Part shown: positions 37,352 through 46,976 of the stretch, piece by piece | Layout of the letters: each line of letters begins with the position of its first letter | Numbering within the stretch: position 1 is the stretch's first letter | Source: Pseudomonadota bacterium | Lineage (GTDB): Bacteria > Pseudomonadota > Alphaproteobacteria > Caulobacterales > Aquidulcibacteraceae | Assembly: GCA_020161405.1 (NCBI GenBank) | Contig: JAIUOD010000002.1 | Location: 434,001 to 498,000 of the forward strand | Direction: 5' to 3' | Length of the DNA: 64,000 nt | Notes under the pieces: model-generated | Seen by the model: the letters and a program-made list of their open reading frames with translations, nothing else | Databases searched by the model: none | Told to the model about the DNA's origin: nothing | Translations under genes and position numbers: made by a program

Positions 37352-39193
37352 CTAAACTTCCTTCGTCGCCGCCTTTAGCCAATCGCGGTCTTTGTCGTTT
37401 AGATGGGGGCCGATTTCGCGGAAGACGCGGTTGTGATATTCGTTTAACCATTGAATTTCTTCACGTGTCATAAGTGCGAAATTGATTGCGCGTGTATCGA
37501 TTGGCGCAAGGGTTAGGGTTTGGAAGCGGTGCATTGGGCGCTCCCCACCTTCTGGGATTTCGGCTTTGGTTACATATTGAAGGTTTTCAATGCGAATTCC
37601 ATATGCACCGGCTTTGTAAAAACCGGGTTCATTTGAAACCACCATGCCTTCAATAAGTGGCACATTGGCAAGAACTTTGGCAATTCTTTGCGGGCCTTCA
37701 TGAACACCCAAATATGCTCCAACACCATGTCCAGTACCATGATCATAATCAAAACCACCATCCCATAATGAAGCCCGCGCCAACGTATCAAGCATACATC
37801 CAGGGGTGTTAGCAGGGAATTTAATGCGCGATAATGCAATATGACCTTTTAAAACCCGTGTGAAACGATCCTTCATTTCATCGGATATTTCGCCAACGCT
37901 TATGGTACGCGTAATATCGGTTGTGCCGCAATCATACTGCCCACCACTATCAATAAGGAATAGGGAGCCGTTTAAAATTGGCGCATTTGTTTCAACATTA
38001 ACGCGATAATGTGGCAAAGCCCCATGTTCACCCGCCCCAGAAATTGAATCAAAAGATAAATCTTTTAATTCAGGTGCAAGTTTGCGGAATTCTTCAAGTT
38101 TTTGACATGCATCAATCTCGGTCAATTTGCCAGATGGTGCATTCTCATCAAACCATGCCAAAAAGCGCGCCATTGCAATGCCATCAATATTATGGGCTTT
38201 TTGCATACCATCAATTTCAGTTGGATTTTTCGCCGCGCGTGGCAAAATTGTTGGATCTTGCCCTTTAACAATTGTGGCGCCAGCATTATCAAGCAATGTG
38301 AAATAATATGCGGCGGTGGTTTTATTATCTACTAAAACCTTTTTGCCATTTAATGATTTAAGGTCAGGTTCGAATTCTTCTTCGGTTTTGATTGTAACGC
38401 CATTGCCAAGATGTTGGCGAACTTCGGGCGTAACTTTTTGTGGGGCAACATATAGGGATGAAGTGCCATCCTTATTGATAATTGCTGAACCAAGGGTAAG
38501 GGGGGTGCGCGAAACATCGCCGCCACGAATATTAAATACCCATGCCAATGCCATTGGCGCGGTTAAAACAGCACAATCATTTTGCCCATTGCTTAAATCC
38601 TCGGCGATGCGTGCAATTTTTGACGCAGAATTTTCACCCGCAAATTGGGTTGAATGCGGCTTCATTAGCGCGGAAGGGAAGGCAGGGCGGTCTTTCCAAA
38701 TCAAATCAATTGGGTTTTTATCAAGTGCAATAAGTTCTACACCACTATTTTTTGCCGCTATTTCAAATGAATTAATTGCATCAGGTGTAAATAGGCGTGG
38801 GTCATAACCAATTTTTGCGCCTTTACTTACATTATTTTCCAGCCATGCATATGGCGGCTCATCAATTAATGAATGAATCTTAAAAATATTTGCATCAGTT
38901 TGAACAATTACTTGTTCTGTATATCTTCCATCAACAAAAATATGCGCGCTTTCTTGCATAATTATTGCAAAGCCCGCAGAGCCAGAAAACCCAGATGCAA
39001 TCATCAATCTGTCATGCGAAGATGGTAAATATTCATTCTGCCACTCGTCTTCATGTGGAATTAAAAGCCCGTCTAATAAGGCTTTTTTAAGCTCACCGCG
39101 AATAAGTGGAACATTTTTTGTTCCATATTGCGGGCCACCGCAAATATCGAAATTTTGCAAATTTTCAGACGTTTTGGCTTTATCTTCGAACAT
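37352..39193 (-). CDS. Aminopeptidase P family (M24B) metallopeptidase
   Basis: This cytoplasmic enzyme of 613 residues removes the N-terminal residue before a proline. It has two creatinase-like N-terminal domains and a C-terminal pita-bread domain. The dimetal site is visible in LIDSGGQYDCGTTDITRTI, DYDHGTGHGVGAYLGVHEGP and NEPGFY, with the final Glu in GIRIENL. The size matches the large alphaproteobacterial/eukaryotic Xaa-Pro aminopeptidase type. It is a single gene with no clear operon partner. Confidence 0.93.
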   Translation of the reverse strand: MFEDKAKTSENLQNFDICGGPQYGTKNVPLIRGELKKALLDGLLIPHEDEWQNEYLPSSHDRLMIASGFSGSAGFAIIMQESAHIFVDGRYTEQVIVQTDANIFKIHSLIDEPPYAWLENNVSKGAKIGYDPRLFTPDAINSFEIAAKNSGVELIALDKNPIDLIWKDRPAFPSALMKPHSTQFAGENSASKIARIAEDLSNGQNDCAVLTAPMALAWVFNIRGGDVSRTPLTLGSAIINKDGTSSLYVAPQKVTPEVRQHLGNGVTIKTEEEFEPDLKSLNGKKVLVDNKTTAAYYFTLLDNAGATIVKGQDPTILPRAAKNPTEIDGMQKAHNIDGIAMARFLAWFDENAPSGKLTEIDACQKLEEFRKLAPELKDLSFDSISGAGEHGALPHYRVNVETNAPILNGSLFLIDSGGQYDCGTTDITRTISVGEISDEMKDRFTRVLKGHIALSRIKFPANTPGCMLDTLARASLWDGGFDYDHGTGHGVGAYLGVHEGPQRIAKVLANVPLIEGMVVSNEPGFYKAGAYGIRIENLQYVTKAEIPEGGERPMHRFQTLTLAPIDTRAINFALMTREEIQWLNEYHNRVFREIGPHLNDKDRDWLKAATKEV

Positions 39194-39291
39194 ATTTTAT
39201 CCCTGTGCTACTTAGCAGTAAATAAATTTCGCATTTTAACGAGTTTTTATTTGATTGCCTTTATATAGCAATTAATAGCGGAGAAAACAGT

Positions 39292-40395
39292 GTGAAAAGT
39301 GTTCGAAGTTTAGAAATGTTACACAAACATGGCTCCACTAGCCGTGTTCTAAACCTCCTGCGCGTTTATGAGCAACACGGAACTTCTAGCGATTATCAGC
39401 AAAAACCTATGTTTCTTACGCCAAAACTTAATCGCGCAATAATAGTAAAACACAAATTACGCCGCGATGAAGATTATTTGATGCAAACCAAAAAAAAGGT
39501 TGTAACCAAAGTTATTTTCCCTTTAGTTGCAGATTCATTAAGTTTTGGTGGTCATTCATTTTTTGTTGGTCAAACCAATTTTGCACGTGTTTTTTACGAA
39601 GCCCTTGGCGGTGAAACCGAAGAAGCAAGACGCGATTTAGAGGTTTTGTCATATTTAGATAATATTCCATCGCTTGATCCGTTTTTGGTTCGTGAATATT
39701 TGCGCCGTCATAATGTTTATGCCGATGATTGTTATTTCGATCTTGCCCCTGTTGATTTAGAGGCAATAAAGAATTTCGCTGCTGATGAAGTTCGTCGTCT
39801 TGTAAGTATTGCTTTTGGCGGCGGCGATGAAAGCAATCAAAAAGAGCTTGTCGATAAAATGGTAAGGCTTATTCTTTCGAATGAGGCCGATGATAGATTG
39901 CAACCAATGCGCGTTGCACTTGGTTTGACGGGTAATGACTTTAAGGAAGGCGTCTTTGCATGGCGTGGCTTCTTATATTTCAAATGGCAATTGGCTGGTT
40001 GCCTTGATAGTTTAGGCGAAATCATACGCAGCTTTGACAATGTTCAACTTGTTAATTGTACAAGTTTTGACACAAAACGAAACGTAAAAGCACTTTCGCA
40101 ACAAATTAAAATTGATTTGGTAAAAGTTGTAAAATTATGTGAAGCAACGGTAAATCTATATGACCGCGCCTTTAGCGATTTGGTTGACCGCGCAAAAGCA
40201 CAGGCATTTCGCGAATTTCTTCTTGCAGGACCAGATTTATTCATCGACTTGGGCCGCATGATGGGCGGTATAAATCATATTGTCACATTCTGGAATTATC
40301 GTTTCCCGCAAGGTAAACGTAAACAATCTGATGCCAATGATTATGAGGCTTTGCTTTTAGATTTTGCATCTTGCCTAAGTATGCAGGTGGTTTAG
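39292..40395 (+). CDS. Conserved-looking protein of unknown function
   Basis: This is a soluble 367-residue protein with no signal peptide, membrane segment or catalytic motif that I recognise. It is charged, apparently mainly alpha-helical in its second half (LVDKMVRLIL, QQIKIDLVKVVKLCEATVNLYDRA), and has a hydrophobic MGGINHIVTFWNYRFP near the end. A GTG start at 39292 is supported by GGAG eight bases upstream. It is convergent with prmA, their stops overlapping. Full-length intact coding and ordinary codon use argue that it is real. Confidence 0.78.
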   Translation: MKSVRSLEMLHKHGSTSRVLNLLRVYEQHGTSSDYQQKPMFLTPKLNRAIIVKHKLRRDEDYLMQTKKKVVTKVIFPLVADSLSFGGHSFFVGQTNFARVFYEALGGETEEARRDLEVLSYLDNIPSLDPFLVREYLRRHNVYADDCYFDLAPVDLEAIKNFAADEVRRLVSIAFGGGDESNQKELVDKMVRLILSNEADDRLQPMRVALGLTGNDFKEGVFAWRGFLYFKWQLAGCLDSLGEIIRSFDNVQLVNCTSFDTKRNVKALSQQIKIDLVKVVKLCEATVNLYDRAFSDLVDRAKAQAFREFLLAGPDLFIDLGRMMGGINHIVTFWNYRFPQGKRKQSDANDYEALLLDFASCLSMQVV

Positions 40396-41249
40396 TTTTT
40401 CACTCTTTTATATGTAAGGGTTGACCAAACATCTTGGTGATAAGTATTTACCAAAACCAAGCCTTGTTGTGAAAATGCGCGCTTAATCGCTGGTTCTTGG
40501 GTTGTTAAAAGCCCCGATAAAACCAAATGCCCGCCAAATGCCACTGATTGGCTTAAATCGCGCGATAATTTGATTAATGGCTTCATCAGAATATTTGCAA
40601 ATACCAAATCATATCCGGCATCTTTGCGAATTGTGGTTCGCCTTATGCCATTTGCAACATAGATTTTTACATTTGGGTTTACTTTATTAACATGAAGATT
40701 TTCGCGTGCAACTTCTGCGGCGCGGGCATCAATTTCAGTCCCAATACATTTTGCACCCATTTTAGCGGCTGCAATTGCTAAAACCCCAGAGCCAGTTCCA
40801 ACATCAAGCACATTTTTTGGGGTTTTTCCATTACGAATTAAGCGCTCGAGCGCAAGCAAACAGCCGCGCGTTGTTCCATGATGCCCAGTTCCAAAAGCTT
40901 CACCCGCATCAATGATAATTTCAATTTTGCCTTTTTTGATTTTTGATTTGTCGTGACTGCCAAGAATTCTAAAGCGACCTGCATCAACAGGTGGCAGACC
41001 TTCTAATGACATTTTTATCCAATCACTTTGCGGCAAAAGTGCATATTTCGTTGCAAGTTCAGGCATCATTAGTGCAAGTGCGGCGACGCCAGATTGCATC
41101 ACATCTTCATCTTCGCCATAGGCTTCAAGGCGAAATTGACGGCGCTCGGTCTCAAACCAGGCGATTGCACCAAAACCACCCAAATTTTCCAAAATTTGGG
41201 CTGCTTCTTCGATAGGGCCTTTAAGGCCATTGGCATCAAGCATAAACAT
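40392..41249 (-). CDS. prmA: Ribosomal protein L11 methyltransferase-like protein PrmA
   Basis: PrmA is an S-adenosylmethionine-dependent enzyme that trimethylates ribosomal protein L11. The 285-residue protein has a degenerate N-terminal substrate-recognition half and a class I methyltransferase core with motif I VLDVGTGSGVLAIAAAKMG, acidic GTEIDARA and YDLVFANILMKPL (the NPP-like block N-I-L). AFGTGHHGTTRGCL upstream of motif I is diagnostic for PrmA. It diverges from rsmE across 70 bp. Confidence 0.92.
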   Translation of the reverse strand: MFMLDANGLKGPIEEAAQILENLGGFGAIAWFETERRQFRLEAYGEDEDVMQSGVAALALMMPELATKYALLPQSDWIKMSLEGLPPVDAGRFRILGSHDKSKIKKGKIEIIIDAGEAFGTGHHGTTRGCLLALERLIRNGKTPKNVLDVGTGSGVLAIAAAKMGAKCIGTEIDARAAEVARENLHVNKVNPNVKIYVANGIRRTTIRKDAGYDLVFANILMKPLIKLSRDLSQSVAFGGHLVLSGLLTTQEPAIKRAFSQQGLVLVNTYHQDVWSTLTYKRVKN

Positions 41250-41319
41250 GCGCCTGCCATAATAAAAGAATGCGTAAAAGTCACTTCTATTTCTGTAATT
41301 TTTATGTCAAAGGGCAATT

Positions 41320-42042
41320 ATGCGCGATAAACCAAGATTATTCATAGATATTGATTTGGCAATTGGCCAAGAAATCACCCTTTCAAAAGAGCAAAGCCAT
41401 TATATTGCCAATGTAATGCGTAAGAATATTGGTGATGAAATTTGTGTTTTTGACGGCAAAAATGGTGAATTTGACGCAAAAATTACCCAAGCATCTAAAA
41501 AAAGCGTTGCGATTGAATGCATAAATCAAACGCGTGAACAAGATAATTTACCAAATATAACTTTATTTTTTGCGCCTATTAAAGGCCATCGCAATGATAA
41601 TATAATCGAAAAAGCCACTGAAATTGGTGTTAAAAATATAATGCCAATCATAAGCGAGCGCACAATAGTTCGAAAACCAAATATCGAAAAATATCGCCTA
41701 ACTGCAATCGAAGCAGTTGAACAATGTGAAAGCCTTACAATTCCGAATTTTTCACAAGAGAAAAACCTAATAGATGCCATAAATTCCTTTGAAGGCGATA
41801 GAATTTTCTTTGCCGATGAGGCGGGCGGCGGTAATTATATAAAAGATGCGGTGTCACAAAATGATAAATCCATTGCTTTATTAATTGGCCCAGAAGGTGG
41901 CTTTAGTGAAAGTGAAAGAAAAAGAATTCTTGAAAACAAAAAAGTAAGCGCAATTTCCCTTGGAAAAAGGATATTGCGTGCCGATACTGCGGTAATAAGT
42001 GGTCTTGCTTTATTACAATCTAACTGGGGCGATTGGCAGTGA
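41320..42042 (+). CDS. rsmE: 16S rRNA m3U1498 methyltransferase RsmE
   Basis: RsmE methylates U1498 of 16S rRNA in the 30S subunit. The 240-residue SPOUT enzyme has an N-terminal PUA-like domain (HYIANVMRKNIGDEICVFDG) and the knotted C-terminal signature LLIGPEGGFSESE and LGKRILRADTAVI. It is followed after about 90 bp by gshA, an arrangement seen in other alphaproteobacteria. Confidence 0.96.
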   Translation: MRDKPRLFIDIDLAIGQEITLSKEQSHYIANVMRKNIGDEICVFDGKNGEFDAKITQASKKSVAIECINQTREQDNLPNITLFFAPIKGHRNDNIIEKATEIGVKNIMPIISERTIVRKPNIEKYRLTAIEAVEQCESLTIPNFSQEKNLIDAINSFEGDRIFFADEAGGGNYIKDAVSQNDKSIALLIGPEGGFSESERKRILENKKVSAISLGKRILRADTAVISGLALLQSNWGDWQ

Positions 42043-42129
42043 TGGAAGCAATGCTACTTGAAATAAAAAAAATATTGCTTATTTCGATAAAATCGAACAA
42101 TAATATTTGAAACGTTCTGAAAGATAAAA

Positions 42130-43488
42130 ATGGCTTCTAATAATTCCCCAATTATCGAAAAATTTGACGATTTACTTTTGACTTTCCAAAAAGGAATGAA
42201 GCCTAAAGCAGATTGGCGTATTGGTACCGAACATGAAAAGTTTGGTTTTTACCACGGAACTAATGATACTGTTCCTTATGGCGGTGAAAATGGCATTCGT
42301 GCACTTTTAGAAGGTGTGCAAAAAGGCAATAATTGGGCGCCAATTATGGAAGGTGATAATATTATTGGCCTTAAAGATGGCATGGCTTCAATCACTTTAG
42401 AGCCAGGTGGCCAATTTGAATTATCAGGCGCACCACTAAATTCAATTCACGAAACCTGCAAAGAAATTGCGTCGCATTTAAAGGTGGTTCGTGCCGCAGC
42501 CGACCCTTTAAATATCGGCTTTTTGGGGCTTGGTTTTCAACCTAAAACCGCACTTGAAGATGTCCCAATGATGCCAAAAGGGCGTTATAATATTATGAAA
42601 GCCTATATGCAGAAGGTTGGTCGTTTGGGTCGTCAAATGATGTTTCGTTCGTGCACCGTGCAAGTGAATTTGGATTATTCATCTGAATTTGATATGGCGC
42701 AAAAATTTAAGGCATCCCTTGCATTGCAACCAATTGCCACCGCATTATTTGCAAATTCACCTTTTGCAGAAGGTCGTTTAAATGGCTATCAATCATATCG
42801 CGCGCATGTATGGTCTGATACTGACCCTGATAGAACAGGTGTTCCAAAATTCATTTTCAACAAAGATTTTGGCTTTGCCGATTACGCAAATTATGCCCTT
42901 GATGTGCCAATGTATTTTGTTTATCGCGACGGCATTTATCACGATGTTTCAGGGCTTTCATTCCGTGATTTTATGGCGGGCAAATTAAAAGGCTTTGAAG
43001 GCCAATTGCCAACACAAAAAGATTGGGAAGATCATTTAACTACACTTTTCCCAGAGGTTCGCCTTAAATCATATCTTGAGATGCGTGGTGCTGATTCTGG
43101 CCCTTGGTCGCGCCTTTGTGCTTTACCTGCTTTATTTGTAGGCATGCTTTATGATGATGCATCACTAAAAGCGTGTTTGGAAATTATCAAAGATTGGGAT
43201 TATGAAGATATTGAAGGGCTTCGCCGTTCTGTTCCAATGCTTGGTCTAGATGCCAAAATCGCAGGCAGAAGGGCGCAAGATATAGCCAAAGAAGTCCTTG
43301 AAATTTCGCGCGCAGGATTGAATGCACGCGCCCAATTAAACGCCGCAGGTGATAATGAAACAGGTTTCCTAAGTGAACTTGATGAAATCGCGTCAAGTGG
43401 TAAAAATAGCGCCCAAAAACTTATTGAAAAATTCAAAAACGAATGGGGCAGGGACATAAACCGCGTTTACGAAGAATGCGCTTATTAA
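42130..43488 (+). CDS. gshA: Glutamate-cysteine ligase (alphaproteobacterial/plant type)
   Basis: This enzyme makes gamma-glutamylcysteine, the first step of glutathione synthesis. The 452-residue sequence is of the plant/alphaproteobacterial class rather than the E. coli class: WRIGTEHEKFGF near the N-terminus, SITLEPGGQFELSGAPL in the active-site region, and SCTVQVNLDYSSE. gshB is not in the window. A weak ribosome-binding site (GAAAGA) precedes the ATG. Confidence 0.96.
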   Translation: MASNNSPIIEKFDDLLLTFQKGMKPKADWRIGTEHEKFGFYHGTNDTVPYGGENGIRALLEGVQKGNNWAPIMEGDNIIGLKDGMASITLEPGGQFELSGAPLNSIHETCKEIASHLKVVRAAADPLNIGFLGLGFQPKTALEDVPMMPKGRYNIMKAYMQKVGRLGRQMMFRSCTVQVNLDYSSEFDMAQKFKASLALQPIATALFANSPFAEGRLNGYQSYRAHVWSDTDPDRTGVPKFIFNKDFGFADYANYALDVPMYFVYRDGIYHDVSGLSFRDFMAGKLKGFEGQLPTQKDWEDHLTTLFPEVRLKSYLEMRGADSGPWSRLCALPALFVGMLYDDASLKACLEIIKDWDYEDIEGLRRSVPMLGLDAKIAGRRAQDIAKEVLEISRAGLNARAQLNAAGDNETGFLSELDEIASSGKNSAQKLIEKFKNEWGRDINRVYEECAY

Positions 43489-43518
43489 TTTAAGAGGCTA
43501 AATCTGCATATAAAACAA

Positions 43519-44478
43519 TTGCCTGATTATAAAATCGAAATTCAACTTTACCCAATTAGCAATATTGGGGAAGGAGGATGGGTTTGCGCATTTCCTATGC
43601 AGAATGGTAGTTTTTTAATTGTAAAGGATGGATTGGTTTATGACGAATTCCTAAAGCCAATAATATTTTATGAATATAAGACTGCCCATAAAATCCAACC
43701 CAATTATGTGCAAAGATTCTCAAATGGCGATTATTTATTGGTTGAAGCACGGGAAACTAAAAAGCATCCAAATGCCTTTATTTGCGACAAAAATGGCAAA
43801 TTTTTGAGAGCCTTCAAAATTGGCGATGCTATTAATAAATTGATTGTTGATTCAAAAGATAGAATTTGGGTTGGTTATTTTGACGAAGGTGTTTTTGGCA
43901 AAAGTGAAATATCACAATATGGCCTTAATCGCTTTGATGAAAATGGCAGACTTGAATATTCTTTTATGTGCGATGGGCTTAATATTGATGATTGCTATAA
44001 TTTGAATATTGATGGCCGCAATAACGCAATAATTGCGCCATATTCAAAGCCTAAAATTGCGATTATTGATGACCAAAATGCCAAGGTTATATGTGAAAAC
44101 ACAATTGGCGACGTGCCATTTGGACTTTTTATTAATGATGAATATATAGCGAAAATTGGCGCAGGTTTCGACAAAAATGACCCTGAAGGTAAAATAGAAG
44201 AATTAGATTTTTTGACATATGATTTGACCAATAATGCCATAATTACTGGTCCAATGTTTGATAATTTAGATGAAAATCGCTTTGAAACTTACGATAGCTG
44301 TATCACAATCATAAATCGACAAAATGAAAATGTGAAATTGGTTCAGGTCTTTGATGAAGAGAATAAAATTTTGTCATTACGCAATTGTAACTGCTATCAA
44401 GACCGCGCATTAATTTGTTCAAATGGAAAAATTTATTCGCTCGAGTTCCAAAAAATTATCGATGCAATTAGCATATAG
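43519..44478 (+). CDS. Beta-propeller-like protein of unknown function
   Basis: This protein of about 319 residues has repeated short beta-strand motifs (NGDYLLVEARE, SKDRIWVGYFDEGVFG, DGRNNAIIAPY) resembling blades of a WD- or NHL-type propeller. No signal peptide is present. The start is uncertain: TTG at 43519 is the annotated start, but AAGAGG at 43492-43497 fits a CTG at 43504 (LHIKQLPDYK) better, or a shorter form. It sits 30 bp after gshA and is probably co-transcribed. Function is unknown. Confidence 0.7.
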   Translation: MPDYKIEIQLYPISNIGEGGWVCAFPMQNGSFLIVKDGLVYDEFLKPIIFYEYKTAHKIQPNYVQRFSNGDYLLVEARETKKHPNAFICDKNGKFLRAFKIGDAINKLIVDSKDRIWVGYFDEGVFGKSEISQYGLNRFDENGRLEYSFMCDGLNIDDCYNLNIDGRNNAIIAPYSKPKIAIIDDQNAKVICENTIGDVPFGLFINDEYIAKIGAGFDKNDPEGKIEELDFLTYDLTNNAIITGPMFDNLDENRFETYDSCITIINRQNENVKLVQVFDEENKILSLRNCNCYQDRALICSNGKIYSLEFQKIIDAISI

Positions 44479-44635
44479 TATTTGAAACATAAACAATTGC
44501 ACTAAAAAATTGCCGATTTAGAAGAGTTCTTAGTTAATAATGCGTAAAGCACTTGCCCAATTAGCAAAATAATGTTGATTTAGGCCAAAATCATGGGCGC
44601 ACTCAAAGAGGTGCGCACGGGGAGCTTTTGGCACT

Positions 44636-46516
44636 ATGGATATTATTCTTTTAATTGGCGTATTGGTTACGGTCGGAACAATTATTCCGGTTATAACGCA
44701 AATGAAAAACCACCCACGTGGTCTAATCATCTGTTTCTTTGCAGAAATGTGGGAGCGTTTTTCATATTATGGTATGCGCGCCCTTTTAATTTATTATGTA
44801 ACTTCACATTTCTTATTCCAAGATGAGCGTGCAAGTCATCAATATGGTTCTTACACAACTTTGGTTTATTTGCTTCCACTTGTTGGCGGTATAGTTGCTG
44901 ATAGATGGCTTGGAACACGTAAGGCGATAGTTTTTGGTGGTCTTTTATTGGTTGCTGGCCATTTTGGTATGGCATTTGAAGGCAAGCCAAATCAACAAAC
45001 CTTGATTTACCAAGGTAATACGTATGAATTTGTTGATTCAAAAGCCAAAAAAGAAGGCGCTAAAAAAGAATTAGTTTTGAAAGTTGGCGATCAAACTTAT
45101 CAATATGGCCCGAATAAAGAGGGCGGTCTTGAGGTTCAGGGGCTTCCAAAAGATGCACCAATTCCATCAATTATGCCAAAAGGCACCTATGAATTAAGTG
45201 TAAAAAGCGAAACACCTTGGGCAGAAAAAGCATTCTTCCTTTCAATATCGCTTATCATTATGGGGGTTGGTTTCTTAAAACCAAATATTTCTACAATTGT
45301 TGGTCAATTATATCCTGATAAAGATCCGCGCCGTGACGCAGGTTTCCAACTTTATTATTATGGCATCAACTTAGGTGCATTCTGGGCAGCAATTCTATGC
45401 GGCTTATTGGGGCAAAAAGTAGGTTGGTGGGCTGGTTTCGGTCTTGCTGGTTTCGGCATGTTACTTGGCCTTGTATTATTCATGGGTGGTAAAAAACATC
45501 TCGAAGGTAAAGGTGAGCCACCTGCTCCTACGGCTTTGAAGGAAAAAGTTGGCGGAATTATTTCACGCGAAAACCTAATTTATGCTTGTGGCCTATTGGG
45601 TGTTACATTGGTATTTTTCATTGTTCAACGCAATGAATTAGTGGGCCGCGCATTGGCGGCAGGTTCAATTGCGGTTTTGGCCTATGTTTTTTATTCGATG
45701 CGTAACCTTACTAAACAGGAAAATTTCCGCCTTTTGCTTGCATTACTTCTAACCCTTGGTTCAGTAGTATTTTTCACCTTATTCGAACAGGCAGGTTCAT
45801 CATTAAGCCTTTTTGCAGAACGTAATTCAAGCATGAATATTCTTCCTGCGCCATTTGCGATTGAAATGTTTGGTAAACAATTTGCCTTTGCATCTTCTGA
45901 ACAATTGGCATTATTGAAAAATCTCCGCCCTGACCATATTTTGGTGAATATGGGCATTGCACCTGCACAGACTCAATCATTCAATGCGGGCTTTATTTTG
46001 ATTTTCGCACCAATCTTCTCAGCGATTTTCACATATTTGGGTCGCAAGCAAATTGACCCAGATCCAGTTAAAAAATTCGCATTTGGTATGGTTTGTGTTG
46101 GCCTTGGCTTTTTAATTCTTGTTTGGGGCAAGGGCGCTGCTGATAGCGCGTTCCGTTTGCCACTTATCTTCTTGTTTTTAACTTATTTGTTCCATACATG
46201 GGGTGAATTGGCATTGTCACCTGTTGGCTTGTCGCAACAAACCAAATTATCACCGCCATTCTTGGCATCAACGATGATGGCGATTTGGTTCCTTGGTTCG
46301 GCTGCTGCGCAATTTGTTGGCGGCATTATCGCGGGTCATGCATCAACTGAAACAGTTGGTGGCGTGGTTCTTGATAATCAGGATGCGCTTGAAACCTCAT
46401 TAAAAACCTTCCAGACAATTGGTATGTGGGGAATTTATATAGGCATTGGCTTCTTTATACTTTCGTTCTTTGTGTCTAAATGGGCATATGGCGCGAATGA
46501 TACTAATGCCGAATAA
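44636..46516 (+). CDS. Proton-dependent oligopeptide transporter (POT/PTR2 family)
   Basis: This 626-residue major-facilitator transporter imports di- and tripeptides with protons. The family motifs EMWERFSYYGMRALL, PLVGGIVADRWLGTRK and GINLGAFWAAILCGL are present, with 12-14 hydrophobic segments. A hydrophilic insert of about 90 residues (roughly 120-205) lies between early helices. A GCGCAC/GTGCGC hairpin occurs in the 5' leader (44597-44616), 20 bp upstream of the start. The acetyltransferase follows after two bases. Confidence 0.92.
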   Translation: MDIILLIGVLVTVGTIIPVITQMKNHPRGLIICFFAEMWERFSYYGMRALLIYYVTSHFLFQDERASHQYGSYTTLVYLLPLVGGIVADRWLGTRKAIVFGGLLLVAGHFGMAFEGKPNQQTLIYQGNTYEFVDSKAKKEGAKKELVLKVGDQTYQYGPNKEGGLEVQGLPKDAPIPSIMPKGTYELSVKSETPWAEKAFFLSISLIIMGVGFLKPNISTIVGQLYPDKDPRRDAGFQLYYYGINLGAFWAAILCGLLGQKVGWWAGFGLAGFGMLLGLVLFMGGKKHLEGKGEPPAPTALKEKVGGIISRENLIYACGLLGVTLVFFIVQRNELVGRALAAGSIAVLAYVFYSMRNLTKQENFRLLLALLLTLGSVVFFTLFEQAGSSLSLFAERNSSMNILPAPFAIEMFGKQFAFASSEQLALLKNLRPDHILVNMGIAPAQTQSFNAGFILIFAPIFSAIFTYLGRKQIDPDPVKKFAFGMVCVGLGFLILVWGKGAADSAFRLPLIFLFLTYLFHTWGELALSPVGLSQQTKLSPPFLASTMMAIWFLGSAAAQFVGGIIAGHASTETVGGVVLDNQDALETSLKTFQTIGMWGIYIGIGFFILSFFVSKWAYGANDTNAE

Positions 46517-46518
46517 TC

Positions 46519-46971
46519 ATGCAAATTATTGACGATTACGCCGCCATTGATGAGATTGTAGATCTTTGGCGGCGTTGCAATCTTTTAAGACCGTGGAATG
46601 ACCCAATAAATGACATAAAACTTGCCCGCGCCGAAAATGGCGCGGTTTTGTGTGTTTTGTTAGATGAAAAATTAGTTGGCGCAACTATGGTTGGCCATGA
46701 TGGGCATCGTGGTGCAATTTACTACCTTGGCGTTGATCCAGAATATCAAAAATCAGGTATTGGTAACGCGCTTGTGACTGCATGCGAAGATTGGGTGAGG
46801 GCACGTAATATCCCCAAAATCAACCTATTAGTTCGCAAGGAAAACCAAGGTGTTATGGATTTTTATCAAAAACTTGGATTTGAAGACACAAATTCAATTT
46901 GCCTGTATAAGAATCTTGATCCCAAACAGGCAAAAATTGAAAAAGAACAAAAAACTAATTGGGAAAAATAA
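46519..46971 (+). CDS. GNAT-family N-acetyltransferase (YpeA-like)
   Basis: This 150-residue acetyl-CoA-dependent acyltransferase resembles E. coli YpeA. Motif A is YLGVDPEYQKSGIGNALVTACE with the pyrophosphate-binding Q/RxxGxG/A pattern, and the C-terminal DFYQKLGFED is typical. The acceptor is unknown. It is two bases downstream of the peptide transporter and likely co-translated. Confidence 0.9.
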   Translation: MQIIDDYAAIDEIVDLWRRCNLLRPWNDPINDIKLARAENGAVLCVLLDEKLVGATMVGHDGHRGAIYYLGVDPEYQKSGIGNALVTACEDWVRARNIPKINLLVRKENQGVMDFYQKLGFEDTNSICLYKNLDPKQAKIEKEQKTNWEK

Positions 46972-46976
46972 TTATA

